NCBI RefSeq assembly: GCF_004123905.1
Contig: NZ_MZXW01000021.1
Coordinates: forward strand, 233,221-297,220
Direction of reading: 5' to 3'
Source of the DNA: Bradyrhizobium betae
GTDB lineage: Bacteria; Pseudomonadota; Alphaproteobacteria; Rhizobiales; Xanthobacteraceae
DNA length: 64,000 nt
A program made the position numbers and the translations under genes. The notes beneath the pieces were generated by a model, which saw only the letters and a program-made list of their open reading frames with translations, was not told where the DNA came from and ran no database searches. This document shows, one piece after another, positions 49,926 to 58,315 of the stretch (within the stretch, counting starts at the first letter, position 1; each line of letters starts with the position of its first letter).

Positions 49926-51323
49926 ATGTCACCCCGCCTGAAGCTGCGAGATATCGCCTTCTTCGAACGTCCCGTGCAGTTCGCGCGGCCGTTCCGCTTC
50001 GGCGCGATCACCATCAATGCGACACCGCAGCTGTTCGTGCGGGTTGAGATCGAGGTCGAGGGCAGGGGTGTTGCGGTCGGCGCCAGCGCCGAGCTGCTGG
50101 TGCCAAAGTGGTTTGACAAGCGGCCGGAGTTGTCGCCGGCGCAGACGGTCGACGGCTTGCGGCGCTCGCTGGAGATCGCGCGCGGGCTATATCTTGCGCG
50201 GACTGGATTCCTGACGGCGTTCGATCTGCATGCCTCGTGCATCGGTGCCCAGGTCGCGACCTGCGCGAAGAAGAACATCCCGGCGTTGGCAGCGGCCTAT
50301 GGCCCCGCGGAGATCGACAAGGCGATCCTCGATGCGCTGCTCCGCGCTGCCGACATCAGCTTTTTCGACGGGATGGCCGGCAACGTCGCCGGCATCGACG
50401 CGCGGCTTTCGCCTGACCTGAAGGACGCGGACATCACCGCGTTTCTCTTGGGCCGCAAGCCGCTGCCGCGCGTGGCGATCAGGCATACCGTCGGGCTCGA
50501 CGATACCGTCGAAGGCGAGGGCGGTGTTGCCGATGCACGCGAGAATGCCGGCGCGAGTTATTTCAAGCTGAAGCTATCGGGTGATCCCGCAGCCGACGCG
50601 GTACGGCTGGCGCGGATCGGCAAGGAACTCGATGCGCTCGATCGTGACACCAAGGTGACGCTCGACGCGAACGAACAGTACGCGGATCTTGTCGCGCTGC
50701 AGGTGCTGATGGACCGGCTCGATCATGATGCTGCATTGCGGCCGATCGCGTCGCGCCTGCTCTATGTCGAGCAGCCGATGCCGCGCGATATCACGCGGCA
50801 ATCGCCGCTTGGCTCGCTCGCCGCACGCGGCTTCATCATCGACGAAGCCGATGATTCCTACGATGCGTTCCCAGCTGCGCGTGCGCTCGGCTATCACGGC
50901 ATTTCCTCAAAGTCCTGCAAAGGCCTCTACAAGTCCATCGTCAACGCAACGCGCGCGGCCAAATGGAGCGCGGGCGGCGAACGGTTCTTCGTCACGGGTG
51001 AGGACTTGACCTGTCAGTCCGGCCTTGCCGTGCAGCAGGACCTCGCGCTCGGCGCCTTCATTGGCGTCACCCACGCCGAACGCAACGGCCATCACTATGT
51101 CGACGGCTTTGGCGAGACGCCGGCCATTGAAGCTGCGGCCTTCGCGGCCGCGCATCCCGATCTCTACACCGATGCCGGGCACGGCACCCGGCTCTCGATT
51201 CACGACGGCGATCTCCTGACGGGATCGCTTCATGCAACGGGCTTTGCGACGTCGGTCCATCCGGACTGGTCGGCGCTCCGCCCGCTCGAACAGCCAAAAT
51301 CACTTCAGGAGTATCTGGCATGA
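49926..51323 (+). CDS. Enolase-superfamily protein (mandelate racemase/muconate lactonizing-like)
   Basis: A 465-residue protein with an N-terminal capping domain and a TIM barrel showing the enolase-superfamily pattern: Lys214/Lys216 (FKLKLSG), Asp248 (LDANEQY), Glu282 (VEQPM), Asp306/Glu307 (IIDEADDS) and Lys329 or Lys332 (SSKSCKG). These residues bind Mg2+ and remove a proton alpha to a carboxylate. The protein is longer than usual (about 380-400). ATG at 49926 is chosen; GTG at 49908 would overlap the ATPase gene. Its stop overlaps the next start (ATGA). The substrate, presumably a carboxylate, is unknown. Confidence 0.8.
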   Translation: MSPRLKLRDIAFFERPVQFARPFRFGAITINATPQLFVRVEIEVEGRGVAVGASAELLVPKWFDKRPELSPAQTVDGLRRSLEIARGLYLARTGFLTAFDLHASCIGAQVATCAKKNIPALAAAYGPAEIDKAILDALLRAADISFFDGMAGNVAGIDARLSPDLKDADITAFLLGRKPLPRVAIRHTVGLDDTVEGEGGVADARENAGASYFKLKLSGDPAADAVRLARIGKELDALDRDTKVTLDANEQYADLVALQVLMDRLDHDAALRPIASRLLYVEQPMPRDITRQSPLGSLAARGFIIDEADDSYDAFPAARALGYHGISSKSCKGLYKSIVNATRAAKWSAGGERFFVTGEDLTCQSGLAVQQDLALGAFIGVTHAERNGHHYVDGFGETPAIEAAAFAAAHPDLYTDAGHGTRLSIHDGDLLTGSLHATGFATSVHPDWSALRPLEQPKSLQEYLA

Positions 51324-52471
51324 CCACCCAACGCCTCGGCCTCATCATGAACGGCGTCACCGGCCGCATGGGGCTCAACCAGCATCTGATCCGCTCGATC
51401 GTCGCGATCCGCGAGCAGGGTGGCGTTCGCCTGAAGAACGGCGACCGCATCATGCCCGATCCGATCCTGGTCGGCCGCAGCGCCGAGAAGGTCGAGGCTC
51501 TCGCCAAGCGCTACAACATCACCCGCTGGACCACCGACCTCGACGCCGCTCTCGCCGACAAGAACGACACCATGTTCTTTGACGCCGCGACCACGCAGGC
51601 GCGGCCCGGTCTGCTGACTCAGGCCATCAACGCCGGCAAGCACGTCTATTGCGAGAAGCCGATCGCGACGAACTTTGAAGAAGCGCTCGAGGTCGTGAAG
51701 CTCGCCAATTCCAAGGGCGTCAAGCACGGCACGGTGCAGGACAAGCTGTTCCTGCCCGGCCTGAAGAAGATCGCGTTCCTGCGCGATTCCGGCTTCTTCG
51801 GCCGCATCCTCTCGGTGCGCGGCGAGTTCGGCTATTGGGTGTTCGAAGGCGGCTGGCAGGAAGCGCAGCGGCCGTCCTGGAACTACCGCGACGAGGACGG
51901 CGGCGGCATCATCCTCGACATGGTCTGCCACTGGCGCTACGTGCTCGACAATCTGTTTGGCAACGTCCAGAGCGTGGTCTGCATCGGCAACACCGACATT
52001 CCCGAGCGATTCGACGAGCAAGGCAAGAAGTACAAGGCGACCGCGGACGATTCCGCCTACGCGACCTTCCAGCTCGAGGGCGGCGTCATTGCCCATATCA
52101 ACATGTCCTGGGTGACGCGCGTCTATCGCGACGACCTCGTCACCTTCCAGGTCGACGGGACCCACGGCTCGGCGGTCGCGGGTCTCACCGACTGCATGAT
52201 CCAGGCGCGGCAGGCAACGCCCCGGCCGGTGTGGAATCCCGACGAGAAGCGGCTGCACGATTTCTACGGCGACTGGCAGAAGCTGCCCGACAACGTCACC
52301 TACGACAACGGCTTTAGGGAGCAATGGGAGATGTTCATCCGCCACGTCTACGAGGATGCGCCCTACAAGTTTACGCTGCTCGAAGGGGTCAAGGGCGTGC
52401 AGCTCGCCGAATGCGCGTTGAAGAGCTGGAAGGAGCGGCGCTGGATCGACGTTGCGCCGATCAAGGTCTGA
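51320..52471 (+). CDS. Gfo/Idh/MocA-family oxidoreductase
   Basis: A 383-residue NAD(P)-dependent dehydrogenase. The N-terminal Rossmann region is unusual (LIMNGVTGRMGLNQHLIRSI, more like a dihydrodipicolinate-reductase GxxGxxG) but the family hallmark EKP (HVYCEKPIATNFEEAL) and the C-terminal sheet domain are clear. Such enzymes oxidise or reduce a sugar or cyclitol hydroxyl. It overlaps the upstream gene by 4 bp and is 10 bp before the DUF993 gene, so it belongs to the same pathway. Confidence 0.9.
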   Translation: MTTQRLGLIMNGVTGRMGLNQHLIRSIVAIREQGGVRLKNGDRIMPDPILVGRSAEKVEALAKRYNITRWTTDLDAALADKNDTMFFDAATTQARPGLLTQAINAGKHVYCEKPIATNFEEALEVVKLANSKGVKHGTVQDKLFLPGLKKIAFLRDSGFFGRILSVRGEFGYWVFEGGWQEAQRPSWNYRDEDGGGIILDMVCHWRYVLDNLFGNVQSVVCIGNTDIPERFDEQGKKYKATADDSAYATFQLEGGVIAHINMSWVTRVYRDDLVTFQVDGTHGSAVAGLTDCMIQARQATPRPVWNPDEKRLHDFYGDWQKLPDNVTYDNGFREQWEMFIRHVYEDAPYKFTLLEGVKGVQLAECALKSWKERRWIDVAPIKV

Positions 52472-52481
52472 GGAGGGACGC

Positions 52482-53672
52482 ATGAACAAACCCGTCCTGC
52501 CGATCCCGTCATTGTCGCTGAAGCTGCCGAAGGCCGATCGTTCGATCGAGACCTACCGGCTTGCAGCCTCGCGCACGTTTCCCGCAAAGCTCGAGGGGCC
52601 ACTGAACCGCATCGCCTTCTCCGCCGTGCACACCGTCGTTGATCCCTTCGCCGACAACGATCCCTGGCTCTCTGCCGCCGTCGACTGGGACAAGACCATC
52701 GCCTTCCGCGAGCACGTCTGGGATCTCGGCCTCGGCGTCGCCGAAGCCATGGACACCGCGCAGCGCGGCATGGGGCTGGACTGGCCGACCTCGCTGGAGC
52801 TGATCACCCGCTCGGTCGGCGCCGCCAAGCGGCGCAATGCACTGGTGTTCTCCGGCGCCGGCACCGATCATCTTGCGGTCGAGGACGCGAAAAACCTCGA
52901 CGACGTCATCCGCGCCTACGAGGAGCAGGTCTCGGCGGTCGAGAAGGTCGGCGGCCGCATCATCCTGATGGCCTCGCGTGCGCTCGCAAAACTCGGTCGC
53001 AGCGCCGACGACTACGCCAAGGTCTACAACCGCGTGCTGTCGCAGGTCCGTGAGCCCGTGATCATCCACTGGCTCGGCGACATGTTCGATCCTGCTCTGA
53101 CCGGATACTGGGGCACCAAGGATCTCGGCAAGGCGATGGATATCGCGGTGGCCATCATCAACAACAATGCCGCGAAGATCGACGGCGTCAAGGTCTCGCT
53201 GCTCGACAAGCAGCGCGAGATCGACATGCGCCGGCGCCTGGACAAGCGCATCAAGATGTACACCGGCGACGACTTCAACTACGCGGAGCTGATTGCTGGC
53301 GATAGCCAAGGCTTTTCGCACGCGCTGCTCGGCATTTTTGACGCGATCGCGCCGGCGGCATCTTACGCGCTGTCGCGGCTAGCTGCCGGCGACGAAGCCG
53401 GCTTCCACGACGTGCTGGGACCGACGGTGCCGCTGTCGCGCCACATCTTCAGGGCGCCGACGCGCTTCTACAAGACCGGCGTGGTGTTCATGGCATATCT
53501 CAACGGCCACCAGGATCATTTCACCATGGTCGGCGGCCAGGAGAGCACGCGCTCCACGCTGCATCTGGCCGAGCTGTTCCGTCTCGCCGACAAGGCCGGA
53601 CTGCTCGCCAACCCCGAACTCGCGACGCAGCGGATGAAGACCGTGCTCGCTACTCGCGGTATCGAATCCTGA
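52482..53672 (+). CDS. DUF993-family protein (dihydrodipicolinate synthase-like TIM barrel)
   Basis: A 396-residue protein matching the DUF993 family by phrases such as LNRIAFSAVHTVVDPFADND, HWLGDMFDPALTGYWG, DGVKVSLLDKQREI and FNYAELIAGDSQGFSHALLG. The family is related to class I aldolases such as dihydrodipicolinate synthase; the Lys in DGVKVSLLD is placed like the Schiff-base lysine. Its reaction is not established; an aldol cleavage or condensation is inferred. The start has AGGAGGGACGC upstream. It overlaps the next gene by one base (TGATG). Confidence 0.85.
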   Translation: MNKPVLPIPSLSLKLPKADRSIETYRLAASRTFPAKLEGPLNRIAFSAVHTVVDPFADNDPWLSAAVDWDKTIAFREHVWDLGLGVAEAMDTAQRGMGLDWPTSLELITRSVGAAKRRNALVFSGAGTDHLAVEDAKNLDDVIRAYEEQVSAVEKVGGRIILMASRALAKLGRSADDYAKVYNRVLSQVREPVIIHWLGDMFDPALTGYWGTKDLGKAMDIAVAIINNNAAKIDGVKVSLLDKQREIDMRRRLDKRIKMYTGDDFNYAELIAGDSQGFSHALLGIFDAIAPAASYALSRLAAGDEAGFHDVLGPTVPLSRHIFRAPTRFYKTGVVFMAYLNGHQDHFTMVGGQESTRSTLHLAELFRLADKAGLLANPELATQRMKTVLATRGIES

Positions 53673-54535
53673 TGCGCGATTTTTCGTCTGACCATCACTG
53701 GCTGTCGCTGAACACGGCGACAGTCCGCAAACAGGGTGATCTCGTCGAGATCATCGACGCCTGCGCAAAGCATGGTATCCGCGCCATCGATCCCTGGCGC
53801 GATCAGGTAGCCGCCGTCGGGCTCGATCGCGCTGCGCGCGCGGTGCGCGATGCCGGTCTCGAGCTATCAGGCTATTGCCGCGGCGGCATGTTCACTTCGG
53901 ACGCGTCACGCCGAGGCGAGGTGCGCGATGACAATCGCCGCTGTGTCGATGAGGCCAAGGCGCTGGGCGCGCCCTGCATCGTTCTCGTCGTCGGCGGCCT
54001 GCCGCAATATTCGCGGCCGGGCAGCGAGGCGTCGAAGGACATCGCGGGAGCGCGCGGGCAGGTCGAGGAGGCGCTGGCCGACATGCTCGACTACGCCAAA
54101 CAAGCAAAGCTGCCGCTGGCGATCGAGCCGTTGCATCCGGCCTATGCGGCCGACCGTGCCTGCGTGAACACAACAAAGCAGGCGCTCGACATCTGCGACC
54201 GGCTCGAGCCTGCCCGTACCGGCATGCTCGGCGTCGCGCTCGACGTCTATCACATCTGGTGGGACCCGGAGCTGATGGGCCAGATCGCGCGCGCAGGCCA
54301 AGATCGCCTGCTCGCGTTCCATGTCTGCGACTGGCTGGTGCCAACGAAGGACATTCTCAACGACCGCGGCATGATGGGCGACGGCGTCATCGACATCAAA
54401 TCGGTGCGTGCCGCAGTCGAAGCGCAGGGCTTTGCCGGCTTTTCGGAGATCGAAATCTTCTCCAACGATTGGTGGAACAAGCCGATGGACGAGGTGCTGC
54501 GCACCTGTATCGAACGGCACAAGACGGTGGTGTAG
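53672..54535 (+). CDS. Sugar phosphate isomerase/epimerase-like TIM barrel
   Basis: A 287-residue xylose-isomerase-like (AP endonuclease 2 family) TIM barrel. Metal ligands are visible in AIEPLHPAY (Glu, His), GVALDVYHIWWDP (Asp, His), FHVCDWLVP (His, Asp) and SEIEIFSNDWW (Glu). The group includes hydroxypyruvate isomerase, tagatose epimerases, IolE/IolI and the newer 3-keto-glycoside lyases. It is the last gene of the operon, and no terminator is obvious after it. The actual reaction is unknown. Confidence 0.88.
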   Translation: MRDFSSDHHWLSLNTATVRKQGDLVEIIDACAKHGIRAIDPWRDQVAAVGLDRAARAVRDAGLELSGYCRGGMFTSDASRRGEVRDDNRRCVDEAKALGAPCIVLVVGGLPQYSRPGSEASKDIAGARGQVEEALADMLDYAKQAKLPLAIEPLHPAYAADRACVNTTKQALDICDRLEPARTGMLGVALDVYHIWWDPELMGQIARAGQDRLLAFHVCDWLVPTKDILNDRGMMGDGVIDIKSVRAAVEAQGFAGFSEIEIFSNDWWNKPMDEVLRTCIERHKTVV

Positions 54536-54544
54536 GTCCCACGA

Positions 54545-54665
54545 ACGCTGCCCTCACGGGCTTGCGACCTGTTGCAGCGTGTTGAAGTGCGCCTTCTGCT
54601 CGCTACACCGGATGACATAGGCACTCGTCCAGGGCGGCTTCGACCAGCTTGGCGGCCGTCAGGCT
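54545..54665 (-). pseudogene. Decayed copy of the 3' end of a Spy-like gene
   Basis: These 120 bp closely match 60104-60224, the end of the two-domain Spy-like gene, including 9 bp beyond its stop codon. On the minus strand the copy reads LTAAKLVEAALDE, then a scrambled segment with an in-frame stop, then EQKAHFNTLQQVASP. The intact gene reads LTAAKLVEPALDAFYATLSS before SEQKARFNTLQQVASP. The middle is degraded and nothing upstream remains, so this is a remnant of a lost paralogue or a partial duplication. Confidence 0.8.
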
Positions 54666-55074
54666 CGCCCGATCACGGGCGAACCATTCCTGATTTCGCG
54701 GGGGGGCGCGTGCTGCTAACTCGAAATGGGTAGTTTCCTCAACGAACCCGATTTGCGATTATGCAGGGCAATTGCGGTGGCCACCAGGGCTGTGGGGGCG
54801 GCCTTGATTCGTATCCGAATCAGCGACAGGCCGCTGAGCTCCGAAAGAGTTTGCCCTCGTGACCAAACACGCGCCGTCTCTCCGTCCGTCAGCAGACTGC
54901 AGTGATCAATTCGATCTGAGTGCATCCTGTCGAGTTTGCGTTGTCGCAACGGTCGGACGGAGTGGTGTCGATCAACCGCCTGGTAAACGGGTAAGCAGCG
55001 ATCATTGATCTTTTCAAGGAGATCAAAAGGTCAGCCGTGCTGGACGATGCAACTGCCTAGTCTGGGCGTCGACG
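54666..55074. other. Gene-free region before the hybrid kinase
   Basis: About 410 bp without a supportable gene. A 77-codon minus-strand frame (54716-54949) has no family features and no clear ribosome binding site. TTGATCT (55005-55011) and AGATCAA (55020-55026) form a 7-bp inverted repeat 49 bp before the kinase start and could be an operator. Base composition is lower in GC than the operon to the left. Confidence 0.45.
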
Positions 55075-57195
55075 ATGTCATATCTACGATCACTTGCGCC
55101 GGAGATAAATTTCCGCCGAGGCATTCGCTATGCCGGCGGTCTGGTCGCAATCGGCGTGATCTATTACGTCCTCGCAAAAGGCGGCCTTGCCCTCGCCTCT
55201 ATCAATCCCAGTGCAACGCCAATTTGGCCGCCGACGGGTGTCGCGCTGGCGGCGGTGCTGTTGTGGGGATATCGGACCTGGCCCGCAATTTTTATTGCAG
55301 CAATGATCGCCAATGCGACGACGGCCGGCTCGGTTGCCACCGCAATTGCGATTGCGACCGGCAACACTCTTGAGGCCGTTGTTGGCGCTTATCTGGTCAA
55401 TCGATGGTCGAGCGGATGCAATACGTTTTCGAGACCAGATTCTGTCGCAAAGTTTGCTTTGATCTGCATCGTGATCGCGACGCCGATCAGCGCGAGCATT
55501 GGTCTGACCAGCCTGGCGGCCGCCGGGTACGTCGATCGGACCGATTTCGTGAACGCCTGGGTCACGTGGTGGCTGGGAGACGTGACCGGCGCGCTGGTCA
55601 TTGCCCCTGCTCTCGTACTTTGGGCATCAAGCCGCTACCGTACTTTCAGCCGCAATGAATTTCTGGAGACGGTCGGCGTGCTCGCAACAGCGGCGGTTGT
55701 TGGACTCATTGCTTACAGTCCGCTGATCAAGCAGACGCCGAGCCGAGATCCGCTGGGTTTTCTCGCGATCCTGCCGATGTTGTGGGCGGCGCTGCGCCGC
55801 GGTCCGCGTGACACCGCAACGGTTGCGCTGGTGCTTGCCGGCATCACCATTTGGGGGACGCTCACGGGCGGCGGCCCTTTCACGACCGCGGATCTCAACG
55901 CTTCGTTCCTGCTGCTGTTGATGTTCCTGATCAGTGTTACGGTTCCGAGCTTGTTACTGAGCGCCGACGTCGAGGTCCGCAAGAAGGGGGAGGGAAGGCT
56001 GCGCCGCGCGCAGATCGAACTCGAACGGAAGGTCGCGGAGCGTACGCAGGAGCTTGAGCTCGCCAATGCAGCAAAATCGCGCTTTCTTGCCATGGCAAGC
56101 CACGATTTGCGGCAGCCACTACATGCGCTGGGCCTGTTCATTGCCCAACTGCGCACACCGCTCAGATCGGGGGAAAGGATAAGGACGATCGAGCTGGTCG
56201 ATGCAACGCGCAAGGAAATGGATGAAATGCTCAATTCGCTCCTGGATATGTCCAGGCTCGATGCCGGGATACTCATACCCACAATTACTGTATTCCCGAT
56301 CGCGCGCCTGTTGCAAAAAATTGAGACGACATTTGATCAGGCAACGCGAGAAACGGGCTTGCGTCTGCGCGTCAGGCGAAGTGACGCCTGGGTGCGGAGC
56401 GACGCCATGCTGCTCGAACGCATACTGCTCAATTTGGTATCCAATGCGGTGCGCTATACATTGCGGGGCGGGATCATTGTCGGCTGCCGTCGACGCGGTC
56501 AGATGTTGCGCATCGAAGTATGGGATAGTGGTCCCGGCATTCCTGAGGATCAGAAGCAGAACATCTTTGGCGAGTTTTTTCAACTTGCTGCTCGAGACCG
56601 GAACCGGCACGGCAGCATGGGGCTCGGCTTGGCTATCGTCGACAGGCTTCGCCTGCTTCTCAACCATCCAATCGACTTAGCTTCGACTGTGGGCCGTGGT
56701 TCGCGATTCGCGATCCTGGTTCCGATGGCCGATGAATGCGACAGGTCGACCGACTCCGTCGACTCGCCACACCCCGCGGCCTTTGCTGTCGAAGGCAAGG
56801 TCGTTCTTGTTATTACCGATGCTCCAATCGTGCAGGAGGGAACTGGCGGATTGCTTGGCAGATGGGGATACACCGTCCTTACCACCGGATCCGACGAAGC
56901 GGCGCTTATCCGACTTGCGGAGCGCCGACAACGTCCCGATCTCATAATCTCGGACTATCATCTTGCGAGCGGAAAGACCGGGATCCGAGCCATTGAACAA
57001 ATCAATGCGGCGTTTGGTTCATCCATTCCTGCCATTCTCATCAGCGGCGATACGGCACCTGAACCAGCGCGTGAGGCCAAGGACAGGGGATACATTTTGC
57101 TGCACAAGCCAGTCGACCCAATGCGGCTCCGCGCTGTCATGCACGAGCACTTTATGGATCATGTCGACAGAAGAGATGCCCGGTCGGCTTCATGA
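55075..57195 (+). CDS. MASE1-domain hybrid sensor histidine kinase
   Basis: A 706-residue membrane sensor kinase. Residues about 10-300 form a MASE1 sensor with eight or so helices (NPSATPIWPPTGVALAAVLL is its signature). A coiled coil follows, then HisKA with His343 (MASHDLRQPLHALG), HATPase boxes (NLVSNAVRYT, DSGPGIP, GLGLAIV) and a C-terminal receiver domain with phospho-acceptor Asp627 (IISDYHL) and LLHKPV. Its 3' end overlaps the convergent LuxR response-regulator gene by 6 bp; the two may be partners. The MASE1 signal is not known. No strong ribosome binding site is seen. Confidence 0.93.
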   Translation: MSYLRSLAPEINFRRGIRYAGGLVAIGVIYYVLAKGGLALASINPSATPIWPPTGVALAAVLLWGYRTWPAIFIAAMIANATTAGSVATAIAIATGNTLEAVVGAYLVNRWSSGCNTFSRPDSVAKFALICIVIATPISASIGLTSLAAAGYVDRTDFVNAWVTWWLGDVTGALVIAPALVLWASSRYRTFSRNEFLETVGVLATAAVVGLIAYSPLIKQTPSRDPLGFLAILPMLWAALRRGPRDTATVALVLAGITIWGTLTGGGPFTTADLNASFLLLLMFLISVTVPSLLLSADVEVRKKGEGRLRRAQIELERKVAERTQELELANAAKSRFLAMASHDLRQPLHALGLFIAQLRTPLRSGERIRTIELVDATRKEMDEMLNSLLDMSRLDAGILIPTITVFPIARLLQKIETTFDQATRETGLRLRVRRSDAWVRSDAMLLERILLNLVSNAVRYTLRGGIIVGCRRRGQMLRIEVWDSGPGIPEDQKQNIFGEFFQLAARDRNRHGSMGLGLAIVDRLRLLLNHPIDLASTVGRGSRFAILVPMADECDRSTDSVDSPHPAAFAVEGKVVLVITDAPIVQEGTGGLLGRWGYTVLTTGSDEAALIRLAERRQRPDLIISDYHLASGKTGIRAIEQINAAFGSSIPAILISGDTAPEPAREAKDRGYILLHKPVDPMRLRAVMHEHFMDHVDRRDARSAS

Positions 57196-57852
57196 CCCGG
57201 ATTTCGGGGGCGATTCCCAGTCCATTTTTCCCACTTTTATGACTGCCTCGGTGCGGCTTGTTACGCCGAGCGTCTTGAGAACGACTGTTATGTGGTTCTT
57301 CACTGTCGGCACGGCCATGTTGAGGGTCTTGGCAATGACCTTGTTGCTTTGTCCCTTCATCAGAAGCGCAAGCACTTCGATCTGCCGATCGGTCAATCCG
57401 AGGCCCTTAAGAAAGTCGGGCGTCGTTGGTTTATTTGTAGGCCGCGGAGACGGTGTTTCCTCCAGGATTTCCGAGGGAATGTAAATGCCGCCGGAGAACA
57501 CCAGCTCAATGGCGTTGAGCATGACCTCTCGTCCGGTCGTTTTCGGGATGAAACCCAGAGCGCCAAGTTTGAAAGCGCGCTTCACCGTGTCTTGATCATT
57601 CGAGGACGAGAGAATGATGATGGCAATGGTCGGATAGCGGTCTCGCAGTTCGCGAAGGACAGAGAAGCCATCTCTGTCAGGCAAATTGATATCAAGCAAG
57701 ATAAGACTGATGTCGGGATGTTCCTCGACTATGTCCATTGCCTGACGGCTGCTCGAAGCTTCAAATATGACGGCTTCTCGCTTCACTTGTCTCAGCACCG
57801 CGTGCAACGCCTCGCGTATCAATGCATGATCGTCAACAATAAGAACTCTCAT
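57190..57852 (-). CDS. LuxR-family (NarL-type) response regulator
   Basis: A 220-residue two-domain regulator: receiver domain (1-120) with phospho-acceptor Asp54 (LLDINLPD), Thr/Ser at ILSSSND and Lys in FIPKTTG, and a C-terminal LuxR helix-turn-helix (LTDRQIEVLALLMKGQSNKV, MAVPTVKNHI). It starts with GGAGAG upstream. It is convergent with the MASE1 hybrid kinase, overlapping by six bases, and is the likely target of that kinase, although hybrid kinases usually need a phosphotransfer protein or act on separate receivers. Confidence 0.93.
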   Translation of the reverse strand: MRVLIVDDHALIREALHAVLRQVKREAVIFEASSSRQAMDIVEEHPDISLILLDINLPDRDGFSVLRELRDRYPTIAIIILSSSNDQDTVKRAFKLGALGFIPKTTGREVMLNAIELVFSGGIYIPSEILEETPSPRPTNKPTTPDFLKGLGLTDRQIEVLALLMKGQSNKVIAKTLNMAVPTVKNHITVVLKTLGVTSRTEAVIKVGKMDWESPPKSGS

Positions 57853-58315
57853 GAAAAGCTCTCCGTCATCCCATGGCGCGGAGATCCAATTGAAGAGATC
57901 ATATACCCAGCTTTGGGTCTTTGCGAGGAAGAGGCGGCGGGGAAACCGACCCTGAAACCGTGCCGAACCGGCGGTTCAAGGTAGGCATTCAAGGTAGAAG
58001 TCGAATGCCGTTGTGTGCTGCAATTGAAATAAGGTCACAGGACCCCGAAAAGCGAGTGCGGACCACCAGAGTCGCGGGATTCAGAGTGCGGATATCTGTG
58101 GGGACCTTGATCATAGGACCTAAGAACCCCTTTGTGAGGACCTCCGGCTGATTTACGCGCTGGACCGTTGAACGATAATCATCAACCGACAGCCTCCCGC
58201 GCCAGGAGGTTGTACCAGGCGTCGCCATAAGTCGCGGCCGGGGTCGGCGCAGCTGATGTTTTTTGTCAGAGTCGATCCCTCCTGAAACCTCCCTGGACGC
58301 TGGACGGGGAACCAG
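57853..58315. other. Gene-free region between response regulator and OpgC-like gene
   Basis: About 460 bp between divergent genes. No coding frame can be supported. A 10-bp direct repeat TTCAAGGTAG-GCA-TTCAAGGTAG lies at 57975-57997. A short GC-rich inverted repeat (CCTCC...GGAGG) is near 58193-58209. The promoters of both neighbours should be here, but no consensus is convincing. Confidence 0.45.

Noticed and set aside
54716..54949. 77-codon minus-strand frame before the hybrid kinase
   Set aside because: No ribosome binding site, domain or neighbour support; it lies in a region with other decayed sequence.
55005..55026. TTGATC...GATCAA as a FixK/Fnr box before the hybrid kinase
   Set aside because: The half sites are not at the 14-bp spacing required (TTGAT-N4-ATCAA); it is kept only as a possible operator.
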